Numbered from the stretch's first letter, positions 27,335 through 35,469 are shown. The stretch is 64,000 bases of DNA from M3007 sp046329435 (GCA_046329435.1 JAXLUR010000005.1:310001-374000); one strand, 5' to 3'. Notes: generated from the sequence alone by a model not told the origin. Made by a program: numbers and translations.

Positions 27335-28324
27335 TTAGGTATTTATCACCTTTTTTCTAAATGCCAGCGCATCGGCGTGTTGTGTAAATGCGATGAGCGT
27401 GGCAGCATGCCGGCTGCATTTGGCTTGGCTCCACCGGCCTGTTTCATAGTTGGCATTTATGATCCCGATTTTTCGGATAAAACGGCGCTGGCTTGCACCC
27501 AGCAAACGGGTGTGGTACGGATAAATCAGGTACCCGAGAAACGGGAGCCCGCGCGGAGTTTTGTTGCACAACACCGGTTTCATATCGCACAACAAGCGGT
27601 CGGCGACGAATTCTTCCACGGCTTGCCGCGCCGAGATCAACGCCCGCTTGTCGTCGTGCCAGAGCACGAGGTCGTCCATATATCGGACGTAAGCTTTGAT
27701 GCGCAAGCGTTCTTTGATAAAATGATCCAGCCCCGACAGGTAGTGATTGGCAAAGTACTGGCTGCAAAGGTTGCCGATGGGCACGCCCCGCTTTTCCGAG
27801 GCGGAAAAACTGTCGATAATTTGCCCGAAAATAGCCAACAAGTGTTCATTTTTGAAAAGACCGGCCAATTGCGCTTTCAGCACGTCGTGGTGAATGCTGT
27901 CAAAAAACTTGCGCACGTCCATTTTCAAAAACCAGTCGTGCCGGCAGGTGCAGACCTCGGCGCGCTGCAAGGCGGCATGTATCCCCCGCCCCCGTCGGCT
28001 GGCGTAGCTGTCGTGGATTTGCACCCGCTCGAAGTACGGATCACATACATTCATCAAAGCATGGTGCAGCACCTGTTCGGAAAAAGCGGGGGCGCAAATG
28101 CGGCGCTCTTTGGGCTCCCGGATGTTGAAATAGCGGTAATTGCCGGTTTCTACTTTTCCCGACAAAATCTGTTGCCGAAGTCGCCACAGGTTGTCGTCGA
28201 GATGCCGGCCGTACAACAGAACCGGCGGACTATGCCGCTTCCCCTTCGCCGCTTTCCAGCAAGCCAGCCGCAGGTTGTCGGGGTCGGCGATGCGCTCAAT
28301 CAGTTGATCCGTTCTTTTCATCAT
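27335..28324 (-). CDS. DGR reverse transcriptase
   Basis: A 329-residue reverse transcriptase with the DGR signature: the first catalytic aspartate in MDVRKFFDSIHH (D136), GVPIGNLCSQYFANHYL at 180-196 (the DGR form of motif 4), the catalytic YMDD at 215-218 in AYVRYMDDLVLW, and GLPFLGYLIYP after residue 259. There is no maturase, RNase H or integrase part, as expected of DGR enzymes. It makes mutated cDNA from the template repeat that begins 30 bp downstream. Its start overlaps the end of the HRDC gene by 29 bp, so the two are co-translated. It starts with two Met codons; either may be used. Confidence 0.96.
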   Translation of the reverse strand: MMKRTDQLIERIADPDNLRLACWKAAKGKRHSPPVLLYGRHLDDNLWRLRQQILSGKVETGNYRYFNIREPKERRICAPAFSEQVLHHALMNVCDPYFERVQIHDSYASRRGRGIHAALQRAEVCTCRHDWFLKMDVRKFFDSIHHDVLKAQLAGLFKNEHLLAIFGQIIDSFSASEKRGVPIGNLCSQYFANHYLSGLDHFIKERLRIKAYVRYMDDLVLWHDDKRALISARQAVEEFVADRLLCDMKPVLCNKTPRGLPFLGYLIYPYHTRLLGASQRRFIRKIGIINANYETGRWSQAKCSRHAATLIAFTQHADALAFRKKVINT

Positions 28325-28751
28325 TCAGGACTTGAAGAAAAGCCGCTCCGTATTTTTCCACCTTTTTTTCGCCGATTCCCCTGATCTTTTTCATGGCGCC
28401 AAGCTCCGGCGATTCCAGTTGCGCCAGGCCGGCCATTTCCTCGTCGGTAAAAATGACGTAAGACGGTACGCCTTCTTCCTGCGCCAGACGTTTGCGCAGC
28501 GCGCGCATCCGGACAAACCGGGCATAGGCAGCCTCGGGAAGAATTTTTTTATAGTCGACCCTCGGCCGTTCCCTTTCCGCCGCCTCTATATCGTCTATAT
28601 AGGTGACGCAAAAACTCCAGAATGCCCCAAAAGAGGTCTCTATCAGTTGTTTATCAAGGCCCAGCACTTTTTTCGAGCGCAAAAAAACATTCAGCGCGTC
28701 TTGTTGCGCCTCGCCGCCCAGAATGGGAATCGTAAAAACCTTTACCTGCAT
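28296..28751 (-). CDS. HRDC-domain DGR accessory protein
   Basis: A 151-residue protein. The N-terminal half (MQVKVFTIPILGGEAQQDALN, VLGLDKQLIETSFGAFW) is a conserved region seen in HRDC-type DGR accessory proteins; the C-terminal half (about 75-145; YARFVRMRALRKRLAQEEGV, YVIFTDEEMAGLAQ, IRGIGEKKVEKYGAAFL) is an HRDC domain, a helical nucleic-acid-binding fold of RecQ helicases and RNase D. In DGRs without an Avd protein an HRDC protein stands in the same place, probably to hold the RT/RNA complex. It overlaps the RT start by 29 bp. Start chosen at 28751, which begins the conserved part; longer frames run into the VR2 gene. Confidence 0.9.
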   Translation of the reverse strand: MQVKVFTIPILGGEAQQDALNVFLRSKKVLGLDKQLIETSFGAFWSFCVTYIDDIEAAERERPRVDYKKILPEAAYARFVRMRALRKRLAQEEGVPSYVIFTDEEMAGLAQLESPELGAMKKIRGIGEKKVEKYGAAFLQVLNDEKNGSTD

Positions 28752-28765
28752 TTTTAAAAAATTTT

Positions 28766-28900
28766 TTCGGCTGCGCCGAATCTGTTTTACCCCCTCACGG
28801 CCACCCCTCGCGGCTGCGCCTGCTGACGCGGCGCGCCTGCTCCGGGCAGGCCGGACACTCTTTTGCTCACCGATTGGGGCCGGATGGGTCAGCCACCTCC
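28766..28900 (-). repeat. 135-bp DGR downstream element, copy 2 (after VR2)
   Basis: Equal in length to the element at 23215-23349 and nearly identical. It includes the VR2 gene's last codons and stop, the GCCTGC-TCCGG-GCAGGC hairpin, and a TTCGGC-GCA-GCCGAA hairpin followed in minus sense by AAAAAATTTTTT, 15 bp before the HRDC start codon. This could attenuate transcription between the target gene and HRDC/RT. Confidence 0.75.
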
Positions 28901-29659
28901 CTGGAAGGACGCCGCCAGGCGGAAACCATGGCCGCGGGCGTCGCCCGCCGGGTGGTTGAGGAAGCGGGACGCCGCGCGGCAGCTCCGCGCCGCGCCCCAG
29001 TAGCTGCCGCCGCGTATGACGCGGACGACGCCCTCTCCCTTTTGGTCTTCCCAGGCTGAGCCGTCTTCCGGCGCGCCATTGTAGTTGCCATGCCATTGGT
29101 CCTGCACCCACTCCCACACGTTGCCGCTCATGTCGTACAAGCCCAATTGATTGGGGCGTTTCAGGCCCACGGGTTTGGTTTCCAGGTGGCTGTTTTCGTC
29201 AAACCAGCCCACTTCTTTTAATTTATTGCTACCCGCATACAACAACCCGTCTTTGTGATACGGCCCGCCACGCGCGGCGTATTCCCACTCCGCCTCCGTC
29301 GGCAGGCGAAAGGCAATACCCGTCAGGTTTTCCAATGCCGGCAAAAACTCCTTCGTGATCCTGTCCCACGACACCTGCTCCACCGGCCGTTCGTCGCCTT
29401 TGAAAAAAGAGGGGTTCTCGCCCTTCATTACCGCTTTCCAAAACGCCTGCGTGACCAGAAACCGGCCGATAAAAAAAGAAGAGACGGTCACGTCGTGGTC
29501 GGGAGATTCGTCGTCAAACGCGCCGGGCGCGCCTTTGGGGCTGCCCATACGGAAGGTGTCGCCGGGCACGTACACCATGTCGGCCAGCCGCTGCTGTGCC
29601 CCGGGCAGGGGCAGGCCGGGGATGGTGAAATTTTCGGGTCGGGTGAGCAAGGGGTGCAT
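28889..29659 (-). CDS. DGR target protein 2: FGE-sulfatase/C-type-lectin-fold protein with variable C terminus
   Basis: A 256-residue protein of the same fold as the product at 23338-24063 and nearly identical to it from about residue 75 on (NPSFFKGDERPVE, RLPTEAEWEYAARGG, SGNVWEW). The first 70 residues differ (MHPLLTRPENFTIPGLPLPG, then MVYVPGDTFRMGSPKGAPGA). Its last 45 residues come from VR2. It is the first gene of the minus-strand DGR block (target, HRDC, RT, template). No signal peptide or membrane anchor is visible. The copy with different N terminus could pair with another effector, but no effector lies upstream; the next genes are a divergent toxin-antitoxin pair. Confidence 0.92.
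   Translation of the reverse strand: MHPLLTRPENFTIPGLPLPGAQQRLADMVYVPGDTFRMGSPKGAPGAFDDESPDHDVTVSSFFIGRFLVTQAFWKAVMKGENPSFFKGDERPVEQVSWDRITKEFLPALENLTGIAFRLPTEAEWEYAARGGPYHKDGLLYAGSNKLKEVGWFDENSHLETKPVGLKRPNQLGLYDMSGNVWEWVQDQWHGNYNGAPEDGSAWEDQKGEGVVRVIRGGSYWGAARSCRAASRFLNHPAGDARGHGFRLAASFQGGG
28901..29033 (-). repeat. DGR variable repeat VR2
   Basis: 133 bp, gap-free alignment to the template repeat. I count 20 differences, again all at template adenines in coding sense, and mostly at different bases or with different outcomes than VR1. The final 28 bp (28901-28928) equal the template. The two targets have therefore been diversified separately. Confidence 0.95.
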
Positions 29660-29721
29660 AGGAAGGCAAAAAAAGGGAATAAGCGCGGTAAAGAAAAGGA
29701 TTTTCGGGAGGATGGGGCAGG

Positions 29722-29752
29722 TTGTTTGGGGGGTAAAAAGGGCTTATATTTG
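29722..29752 (+). promoter_or_regulatory. Promoter of the toxin-antitoxin pair
   Basis: TTTG at 29725-29728 and TATATTTG at 29745-29752 with 16 bp between them fit the Bacteroidota -33/-7 pattern, 40 bp before the ATG at 29792. Confidence 0.6.
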
Positions 29753-29791
29753 TCCGAATTCCAGCTTACAATCCTTACTTTTGTTCAAATC

Positions 29792-30052
29792 ATGGGCGCA
29801 TCCAACATACAGGTTTCTTTTCCGGGCGAGCTGGTCGGCTTGCTCGATTTGCCGGAAGGTGAATTAGCGCCCGAAATGCTTCGCCTCGCGTTGGTCAAGT
29901 TATTCGAACTGGGCAAAATATCGTCCGGGCAGGCGGCACAATTGCTGGGGCTTTCCCGTGTCTCTTTTCTGGAACTTGCAGGGGCTTATCAGGTTTCCAT
30001 CCTCGGAAACCCCGATGCGGAACAATTGCGACAAGATTTGCTGAATGCGTAG
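29792..30052 (+). CDS. UPF0175 family antitoxin
   Basis: An 86-residue protein with the UPF0175 pattern: an N-terminal strand IQVSFPGEL, LALVKLFELGKISSGQAAQLLGLSR forming a helix-turn-helix-like unit, and FLELAGAYQVS. UPF0175 proteins are commonly the antitoxin partner of DUF3368 PIN-domain toxins. The stop overlaps the toxin's ATG by 8 bp, so the pair is translated together. The start at 29792 follows a good promoter box; longer upstream frames overlap the divergent DGR target gene. Confidence 0.88.
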   Translation: MGASNIQVSFPGELVGLLDLPEGELAPEMLRLALVKLFELGKISSGQAAQLLGLSRVSFLELAGAYQVSILGNPDAEQLRQDLLNA

Positions 30053-30536
30053 GGTGATTTCGAATACTACGCCGATTGTTGCACTGTTGAAAATCGGTCA
30101 CTTGCACTTGCTTGAAGGCTTGTACGGGCAAGTTATTGTGCCGAAAGCGGTTTGGATGGAAATTGAAGCCGGTCGTAGCACGAAATATTACGTCGACCTC
30201 AGCTCGCTACCCTGGATAAGCATTCAGGCGCTCAAAGAGCCAGAAAGGCTAACACAATTTAAGGATTTGGACTCAGGAGAAGCGGAAGTATTGGCACTGG
30301 CCCAGGAAATTCAGGCCGATCTCGTCATCATCGATGAAGTTCTGGCTCGTTTGGCAGCAAAACATGTTGGCTTATGCATTACAGGGACCTTGGGCGTATT
30401 ACTTCGAGCGAAAGAACAGGGCATCATTTCTGGAATTACCCCCCTGATTATCCAGTTAACCGAGCAAGGAATTTGGTTGAGCAAGGCTTTAATTCAAGAA
30501 ATACTGCAACTGTCCGGGGAGATAAAATCTTCGTGA
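30045..30536 (+). CDS. DUF3368 PIN-domain toxin
   Basis: A 163-residue PIN-like protein: VISNTTPIVALLKIGHLHLL at the N terminus, LDSGEAEVLALAQE near 75-90 and ADLVIIDEVLARLAAKH near 93-110, then TGTLGVLLRAKEQGII. PIN toxins are RNases that use three or four acidic residues and Mg or Mn. In the first motif the usual Asp is Asn here (SNTTP), a variant I recall from DUF3368 proteins, so activity cannot be taken for granted. It overlaps its antitoxin by 8 bp. Confidence 0.88.
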   Translation: MRRVISNTTPIVALLKIGHLHLLEGLYGQVIVPKAVWMEIEAGRSTKYYVDLSSLPWISIQALKEPERLTQFKDLDSGEAEVLALAQEIQADLVIIDEVLARLAAKHVGLCITGTLGVLLRAKEQGIISGITPLIIQLTEQGIWLSKALIQEILQLSGEIKSS

Positions 30537-30603
30537 ACCATCACTCAACATTCGTACGGAACATCTCTGGAAGCAGACGGGGTAAGTCAAGCATAATAGG
30601 TCT

Positions 30604-30611
30604 TATCTTTG
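30604..30611 (+). promoter_or_regulatory. -7 promoter element before the DUF433 gene
   Basis: TATCTTTG, 15 bp before the ATG at 30627. Confidence 0.5.
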
Positions 30612-30626
30612 TCCTAAATTCTAATC

Positions 30627-30845
30627 ATGGTCAACTCCTTTCCACACATCGTTTCTGATCCGGATATCCTCGGAGGGAAGCCTTGTATTGCCGGGACACG
30701 CATTAGCGTGGAACTTGTTCTTGAATGGCTGGGCACCGGCGGCACGCCGGAAAGTATTGCCGGCAAACATCCCTTGTTGACACCGGAAATGGTACGCGAA
30801 GCATTGTTGTATGCTTCGACAACATCAATCCCCCATTTATCCTGA
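30627..30845 (+). CDS. DUF433 antitoxin-like protein
   Basis: A 72-residue protein with the DUF433 core: HIVSDPDILGGKPCIAGTRI, VELVLEWLGTGGTPESIA and LTPEMVREALLYA. DUF433 proteins are small helix-turn-helix proteins, usually encoded directly before a DUF5615 PIN-like toxin. Here no such toxin follows; 73 bp later a strong terminator closes the unit. So it is an orphan, perhaps a remnant that neutralises a toxin elsewhere. Confidence 0.85.
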   Translation: MVNSFPHIVSDPDILGGKPCIAGTRISVELVLEWLGTGGTPESIAGKHPLLTPEMVREALLYASTTSIPHLS

Positions 30846-30917
30846 TTTCCGAATCGCAGACAGGCGGCACAATACGAATCAGACTCCGATCGGTCTGAAC
30901 AGTCCAGTAGAAAACAC

Positions 30918-30953
30918 AAAAAGCCCGGCGAACTTCCATCCGCCGGGCTTTTT
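30918..30953. terminator. Bidirectional rho-independent terminator
   Basis: AAAAAGCCCGGCG, a 10-nt loop, then CGCCGGGCTTTTT: a perfect 13-bp stem with A and T tracts, able to stop transcription of both the DUF433 gene and the converging M49 peptidase gene. Confidence 0.92.
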
Positions 30954-30974
30954 GATTTATCCGATCCCTTTTCC

Positions 30975-33056
30975 TCAGTTTTTCACCGGCAAAAAGCTGT
31001 ACTCCTTCCCGTAGCGCAGCATTTGCTGCACGAAATCGAGTTCGGCTTCCACTTTCACGTCGGTGATGTTGCCCTGGGCGTCGGTGACGGCCACGAGGCG
31101 GGGTTGTACGAAGCCGCTGTACGGCTTGGTGGGCAGGCTGGCGTAGCGGCCGCGCACTTCGGTGACGGTGGCGGGGTCCACTTTTACGCCGTAGCCTTCC
31201 ACGAGGGCGCGGGCGGCGTTGTAGTCGCCTTCGGATTTGATGCGCTGGATTTCGGCGAGCAGCTGGCCGAACAGTTCGCGGAGCCTGGCGTAGTCGCGGA
31301 TGTCGTAGTAGGTTTTGCCGTTGCGCACTTCCTTCACGATGACGCCGTCTTTTTGCCCTTTTTCATAGGCCCAGGAGGCGACCAGCAGGCGGTTGCGCAT
31401 GTGGTCTTCTTCGATGTTGTCGCCCGGATGGATGCGGCGCAGCTGCTGGAGCATGCCGTTGCGGATGTACTGGTCGTACTCGGCCTTGTAGGCTTCGGCG
31501 TCGGGCATGAGGCCCCATTCGATGAGTTTGGGGTCGGGCATGAAGTAGAGGGCCACGAGGTCGGCGCGGCCTTCTTCGAGGGTGCTGGCGTATTGTTTGA
31601 GCGTGACGTTGGGCTCGGGCATGCCTTCTTTGAGCCGGCCGCTGGCGTGGCCGATCACTTCGTGCAGGGCGGTGTGCATTTTGCCGCAGGCCTCGGCGTA
31701 TTGCTGGGCGCGGGCGATCTCCTCGGGGTCGTTGGCAAATTCGGCGGTGGCCGCAGCGCCGCCGGCCTTGTTGTAGGCATTTTCGATGTTGTTGAGGCTG
31801 ACGGATTTGGAGCCGTGGTCGAACCGTATCCAGTTGGAGTTGGGCAGGTTGATGCCGATGGGCGTGGAGGGCGCGCAGTCGCCGCCTTCCATGGCTACGT
31901 TGATGACGCGGTACGACACGCCTTTCACTTCTTTCCGCTTGTACTCGTCGGGGATAGTCGAGTTGTCTTCAAAATACTGTGCATGCTGGCTCACGATGGC
32001 CATTTTGGCGGTGGCTTCGGGGTCGTTGTACTGCACGGCGGCTTCGAAGTCGGCCTTGTAGCCTTTCGGGTCGTGGTACACTTCGATGAAGCCGTTGATA
32101 AAGTCGATGGTGCTGGCGGTGTCTTTCACCCAGGCGATGTTGTATTCGTCGAATTTGCTCAGGTCGCCGGTTTTGTAGTATTCGATGAGCAGGCGGATGG
32201 CTTTTTGCTGCTGCTCGTTTTCGGCGTAGGGAATGGCTTTTTCGAGCCATAGGATGATCTGGTCGATGGCCGGGCCGTACATGCCGCCCGATTTCCAGAC
32301 CATCTCGACGGGCTGCGGACCAAGGCCGCCCACGAGTTTGGAATTGAGGCCGATCATGGGGGCTTTTTTGCCGGCGGCTTTCACTTTGGGGCCGTAGAAG
32401 GCATCGACCTGCGCGGCGCTCAGGTTTTCATAAAAATTGACGGCCGACTCCTTGATCACGTCCACGCCTTCGTCCTTGTTGGTGCGTTTGGCATACACAG
32501 TCGGGTCGAACAGGACGGGCGTGAGCTGCGCGACGAGCGCGCCGGCATTTTCGCCCGCCGACAAGGGCAAGGCGGCAGGATCGCTGCCCTGCACCAGGCT
32601 GGCGAAGTACTCTTTGCTGAAGCCGGGTACAAACTTGGTTTCGTTGTAGTGGTGGTGAATGCCGTTGGAAAACCACACGCGTTTGGCATACAACTCGAAT
32701 GCCTTCCAGTCGGCCGAATTGCGGTCGCCTTTGTAGGTATTGAAAATGCCTTCGATGGTCTTGCGCACCGTCAGGTTGTATTTGCAGTGCTGGTCGTAGA
32801 TGATGTCGCGACCGGCCAGCGCGGCCTGGGAGAGGTAATAAATGAAAGTTTTTTGCTTGAGGGTGAGTTTATCCCAGCCCGGCAGTTCGTAGCGCAGCAC
32901 CTGGAGATCGGCGAAGGTATCGAGCACCACCTTGTCGGCGACGGGCGGCGGCGGGGGGGCGGGTTTGTTGTCGGCAGGTTTTTGCTGGCAGGCCACGGTC
33001 AGCAGGCTGACCGACAGGGCCGTAATCAGGGCGAGCGGAAGAAAATGTCTGTACAT
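30975..33056 (-). CDS. M49 family (dipeptidyl-peptidase III-like) lipoprotein
   Basis: A 693-residue protein with a lipoprotein signal (SLLTVACQQK; Cys at about 23), and the zinc motif HEVIGH near residue 464 with the second ligand motif EEGRAD near 491. The hexapeptide form HExxGH (six rather than five residues) is the M49 hallmark. DPP III enzymes cut dipeptides from the N terminus of short peptides; this lipidated form would do so in the periplasm or at the outer membrane. Length is normal. It converges on the terminator at 30918-30953. Confidence 0.92.
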   Translation of the reverse strand: MYRHFLPLALITALSVSLLTVACQQKPADNKPAPPPPPVADKVVLDTFADLQVLRYELPGWDKLTLKQKTFIYYLSQAALAGRDIIYDQHCKYNLTVRKTIEGIFNTYKGDRNSADWKAFELYAKRVWFSNGIHHHYNETKFVPGFSKEYFASLVQGSDPAALPLSAGENAGALVAQLTPVLFDPTVYAKRTNKDEGVDVIKESAVNFYENLSAAQVDAFYGPKVKAAGKKAPMIGLNSKLVGGLGPQPVEMVWKSGGMYGPAIDQIILWLEKAIPYAENEQQQKAIRLLIEYYKTGDLSKFDEYNIAWVKDTASTIDFINGFIEVYHDPKGYKADFEAAVQYNDPEATAKMAIVSQHAQYFEDNSTIPDEYKRKEVKGVSYRVINVAMEGGDCAPSTPIGINLPNSNWIRFDHGSKSVSLNNIENAYNKAGGAAATAEFANDPEEIARAQQYAEACGKMHTALHEVIGHASGRLKEGMPEPNVTLKQYASTLEEGRADLVALYFMPDPKLIEWGLMPDAEAYKAEYDQYIRNGMLQQLRRIHPGDNIEEDHMRNRLLVASWAYEKGQKDGVIVKEVRNGKTYYDIRDYARLRELFGQLLAEIQRIKSEGDYNAARALVEGYGVKVDPATVTEVRGRYASLPTKPYSGFVQPRLVAVTDAQGNITDVKVEAELDFVQQMLRYGKEYSFLPVKN

Positions 33057-33159
33057 TGGAATGAAAAATTGTTACGGGTTTTGTCGTTATTGGATGTCGG
33101 TTAAGGTTAAAAGAGTTCCGATAGACGGCTTGAAGCGTTGGCGGGAACCACGGTACGAG

Positions 33160-33292
33160 GCAAAGCCTCGCACCAGCCGCAAAGCCTCGCACCAGCCGCA
33201 AAGCCTCGCACCAGCCGCCAAATCTGGCACCAGCCGCAAAGCCTCACACCAGCTGCCAAGCCTCGCATCAGCCGCTGGACTTCGAACCAGTC
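33160..33292. repeat. Seven 19-bp tandem repeats
   Basis: Units start at 33160 and every 19 bp to 33274. The first three are GCAAAGCCTCGCACCAGCC without change; the later four degenerate in steps. They lie upstream of the M49 gene and downstream of a small lipoprotein gene. No spacers, so not CRISPR. A weakly related sequence runs on to about 33340. Confidence 0.85.
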
Positions 33293-33341
33293 GGGCCAGG
33301 CCTCATCACATCAGCCGCCGGGCTTCGAACCGTCACGAACC

Positions 33342-33779
33342 TTATTGTTCCACGACCAGCGCATTCAGTTGATTGAAAAAGTCTTTCGCTTTCTGCTCCA
33401 CGGGAAACTTGTCGTCGCCCCAGGCAATACGCCGGATGGCGCTGCCTTCCTGGAATTGCACGAAGCTGTACACGTTGCCGGGGTGGTTGAAGTCGTATTT
33501 TTTCAATTCCTTGTCAAAGGATTTGAACAGGTTTTTCGCCGTTTTGGGTTTGGTGCCTTTTACTTCCTGCAAAGCCAGGCCGGTGCCGTTGCGGCGAAAA
33601 ATCTGGCCGTTTTCAAGCAGTACGAAGGAGGTCTCCTGGCCGGCAAAACCGCCGCCATAGCCCCAGTGCAGCTGTTTGGAGGGCATATTTTCGGGCGTGT
33701 ACCGGGTACCGGGCGAGCATTGCCACAAGCCGGTGGCGAGCAACAGGGCAAAAGCGCTGAACAACAGAATTCTTTTCAT
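33342..33779 (-). CDS. Lipoprotein of unknown function
   Basis: A 145-residue protein with a lipoprotein signal (LLATGLWQCSPG, Cys at about 21). The mature part contains GGGFAGQETSFVLLENGQIF and YDFNHPGNVYSFVQFQEGS and looks like a small beta-rich fold; similar small lipoproteins occur in Saprospiria-type genomes but I know no function. It stands between pckA and the repeat array and may follow pckA in one transcript (64 bp gap). Confidence 0.7.
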   Translation of the reverse strand: MKRILLFSAFALLLATGLWQCSPGTRYTPENMPSKQLHWGYGGGFAGQETSFVLLENGQIFRRNGTGLALQEVKGTKPKTAKNLFKSFDKELKKYDFNHPGNVYSFVQFQEGSAIRRIAWGDDKFPVEQKAKDFFNQLNALVVEQ

Positions 33780-33843
33780 TGGATCGAGTTGAATGGTGTA
33801 TGTATATGCGATAAATGGCTTGTCGCTGCGGCCGGCCCGGTCG

Positions 33844-35469
33844 TCATGCCGGCGTCAGTTGCCGGGGGCCCGCCGCCAAAATGTCGGGTTTGACCTGATC
33901 GGCAAATTTGGCAAAGTTTTTCGCGAATTCCCCGGCCAGCCAGTGCGCTTTATCGTCGTAGGCCTTTTTGTCGGCCCAGGTATTGCGCGGGTTGAGCAGC
34001 TGGGCGGGCACGCCGGGGCACTCTACGGGCATGGCCAGCCCGAATACTTCGTGTTCTTCAAAATCCACCTTGTTCAGGTCGCCCCGCAGCGCGGCGGTGA
34101 TCATGGCGCGGGTGAATGCCAGTTTGATCCGGCTGCCCACGCCGTAAGGGCCGCCGCTCCAGCCGGTGTTGACGAGCCAGACGCTGGCCTTGCTGCGGCG
34201 CAGTTTGCTGCCGAGCAAATCGGCGTATTTGGCCGGATGCAAGGGCAGGAAGGGCGCCCCGAAGCAGGCTGAAAACGCGAGTTTAGGGTCTTTAACCCCA
34301 ACTTCCGTGCCGGCTACCTTGGCTGTGTAGCCGCTGATAAAATGGTACATGGCCTGTTCGGGCGTCAGTTTGCTGATGGGCGGCAATACGCCCGAGGCAT
34401 CGCAGGTGAGGAAAAAAATGTTGCGCGGATGACCGTCGGCGCGACTGGGCGACACGGCATTTTCGATGTGCTGAATGGGGTACGACACGCGGGTGTTTTC
34501 CGTAACGCCGCGGTCGGCGAAGTTGACCTTGCGTGTGCCCTCGAAAAAGGTCACGTTTTCGAGAATGGCGCCGTGGCGGATGGCGCGGAAGATGTCGGGC
34601 TCTTTTTCTTCGGTGAGGTCGATGGTTTTGGCGTAGCAGCCGCCTTCGAAGTTGAACACCTCGCCGGGGCCCCAGGCGTGTTCGTCGTCGCCGATGAGCG
34701 GACGGTTGGGGTCGGCGCTGAGGGTAGTTTTGCCGGTGCCGGAGAGGCCGAAGAACAGGGCGATGTCGCCGTTATCGCCCACATTGGCCGAGCAGTGCAT
34801 CGGAAGCGTGTCTTTGGTCTGGGTGGGCAACACAAAATTGATCACCGAAAAAATACCTTTTTTGATCTCGCCCGTGTAGCCCGTGCCGCCGATAAGCAGG
34901 CGTTTTTTCTTAAAATTCAGGATGGCAAAATTGTGCTGCCGTGTGCCGTCGGTGGCGGGGTCGGCTTTGAAGCCGGGCACGCAGAGCACGGTCCAATGCG
35001 GGTCGAAGCCGGCCAGTTCTTCGCGCCCGGGGCGCAGAAACATATTGGCCGCAAACTGGTTGCTCCAGGGCAACTCGGTCAGCACGCGGATACGCAGGCG
35101 GAAATCGGGATCGGCGCTGGCGCAGGCGGCCACATCGCGCACGTACAGGTCCTTCTTTTTGAGGTAGTTGCAGGCTTTTCGCCAGAGCTGGTCGAACTTG
35201 CGCGACTCGAACGGGAGGTTGACCTTGCCCCAGTGGACCTTGTTGGCCGTGATGCTGTCCCTGACGATAAAACGGTCTTCAGGCGAGCGGCCCGTAAATT
35301 CGCCGGTAGAGATCACCAGCGCGCCGGAATCGGCCAGGCGGCCCATTCCTTTTTGAATGCTGTGTTCGACGAGTTCTTCGGGAGAAAGGTTCCAGTAGGC
35401 GGTTTTCCAGTTTTTCAGGCCAAGGGCCTCGAGCGAGGCGGCGGGATTTTTAAATCCGACTTCTTGCAT
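33844..35469 (-). CDS. pckA: Phosphoenolpyruvate carboxykinase (ATP)
   Basis: A 541-residue enzyme with the kinase-1a loop GLSGTGKTTLSADPNR near residues 235-250, the metal-site motif RPLIGDDEHAW, and the PEPCK-specific motif TGRSPEDRFIV near residue 60. It converts oxaloacetate and ATP to PEP, CO2 and ADP in the cytoplasm, the first committed step of gluconeogenesis. The ATP-dependent form is indicated by the GTGKTT loop and length. A TATCTTTG box at 35635-35642 would give a leader of about 160 nt. Confidence 0.96.
   Translation of the reverse strand: MQEVGFKNPAASLEALGLKNWKTAYWNLSPEELVEHSIQKGMGRLADSGALVISTGEFTGRSPEDRFIVRDSITANKVHWGKVNLPFESRKFDQLWRKACNYLKKKDLYVRDVAACASADPDFRLRIRVLTELPWSNQFAANMFLRPGREELAGFDPHWTVLCVPGFKADPATDGTRQHNFAILNFKKKRLLIGGTGYTGEIKKGIFSVINFVLPTQTKDTLPMHCSANVGDNGDIALFFGLSGTGKTTLSADPNRPLIGDDEHAWGPGEVFNFEGGCYAKTIDLTEEKEPDIFRAIRHGAILENVTFFEGTRKVNFADRGVTENTRVSYPIQHIENAVSPSRADGHPRNIFFLTCDASGVLPPISKLTPEQAMYHFISGYTAKVAGTEVGVKDPKLAFSACFGAPFLPLHPAKYADLLGSKLRRSKASVWLVNTGWSGGPYGVGSRIKLAFTRAMITAALRGDLNKVDFEEHEVFGLAMPVECPGVPAQLLNPRNTWADKKAYDDKAHWLAGEFAKNFAKFADQVKPDILAAGPRQLTPA

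Noticed and set aside
27335..28324. Group II intron or retron reverse transcriptase
   Set aside because: No maturase or intron ends, no msr/msd-type RNA; the GxPIGNLxSQ motif and the template/variable repeats fit a DGR.
33160..33292. CRISPR array
   Set aside because: The 19-bp units are directly adjacent, without unique spacers, and no cas genes are nearby.
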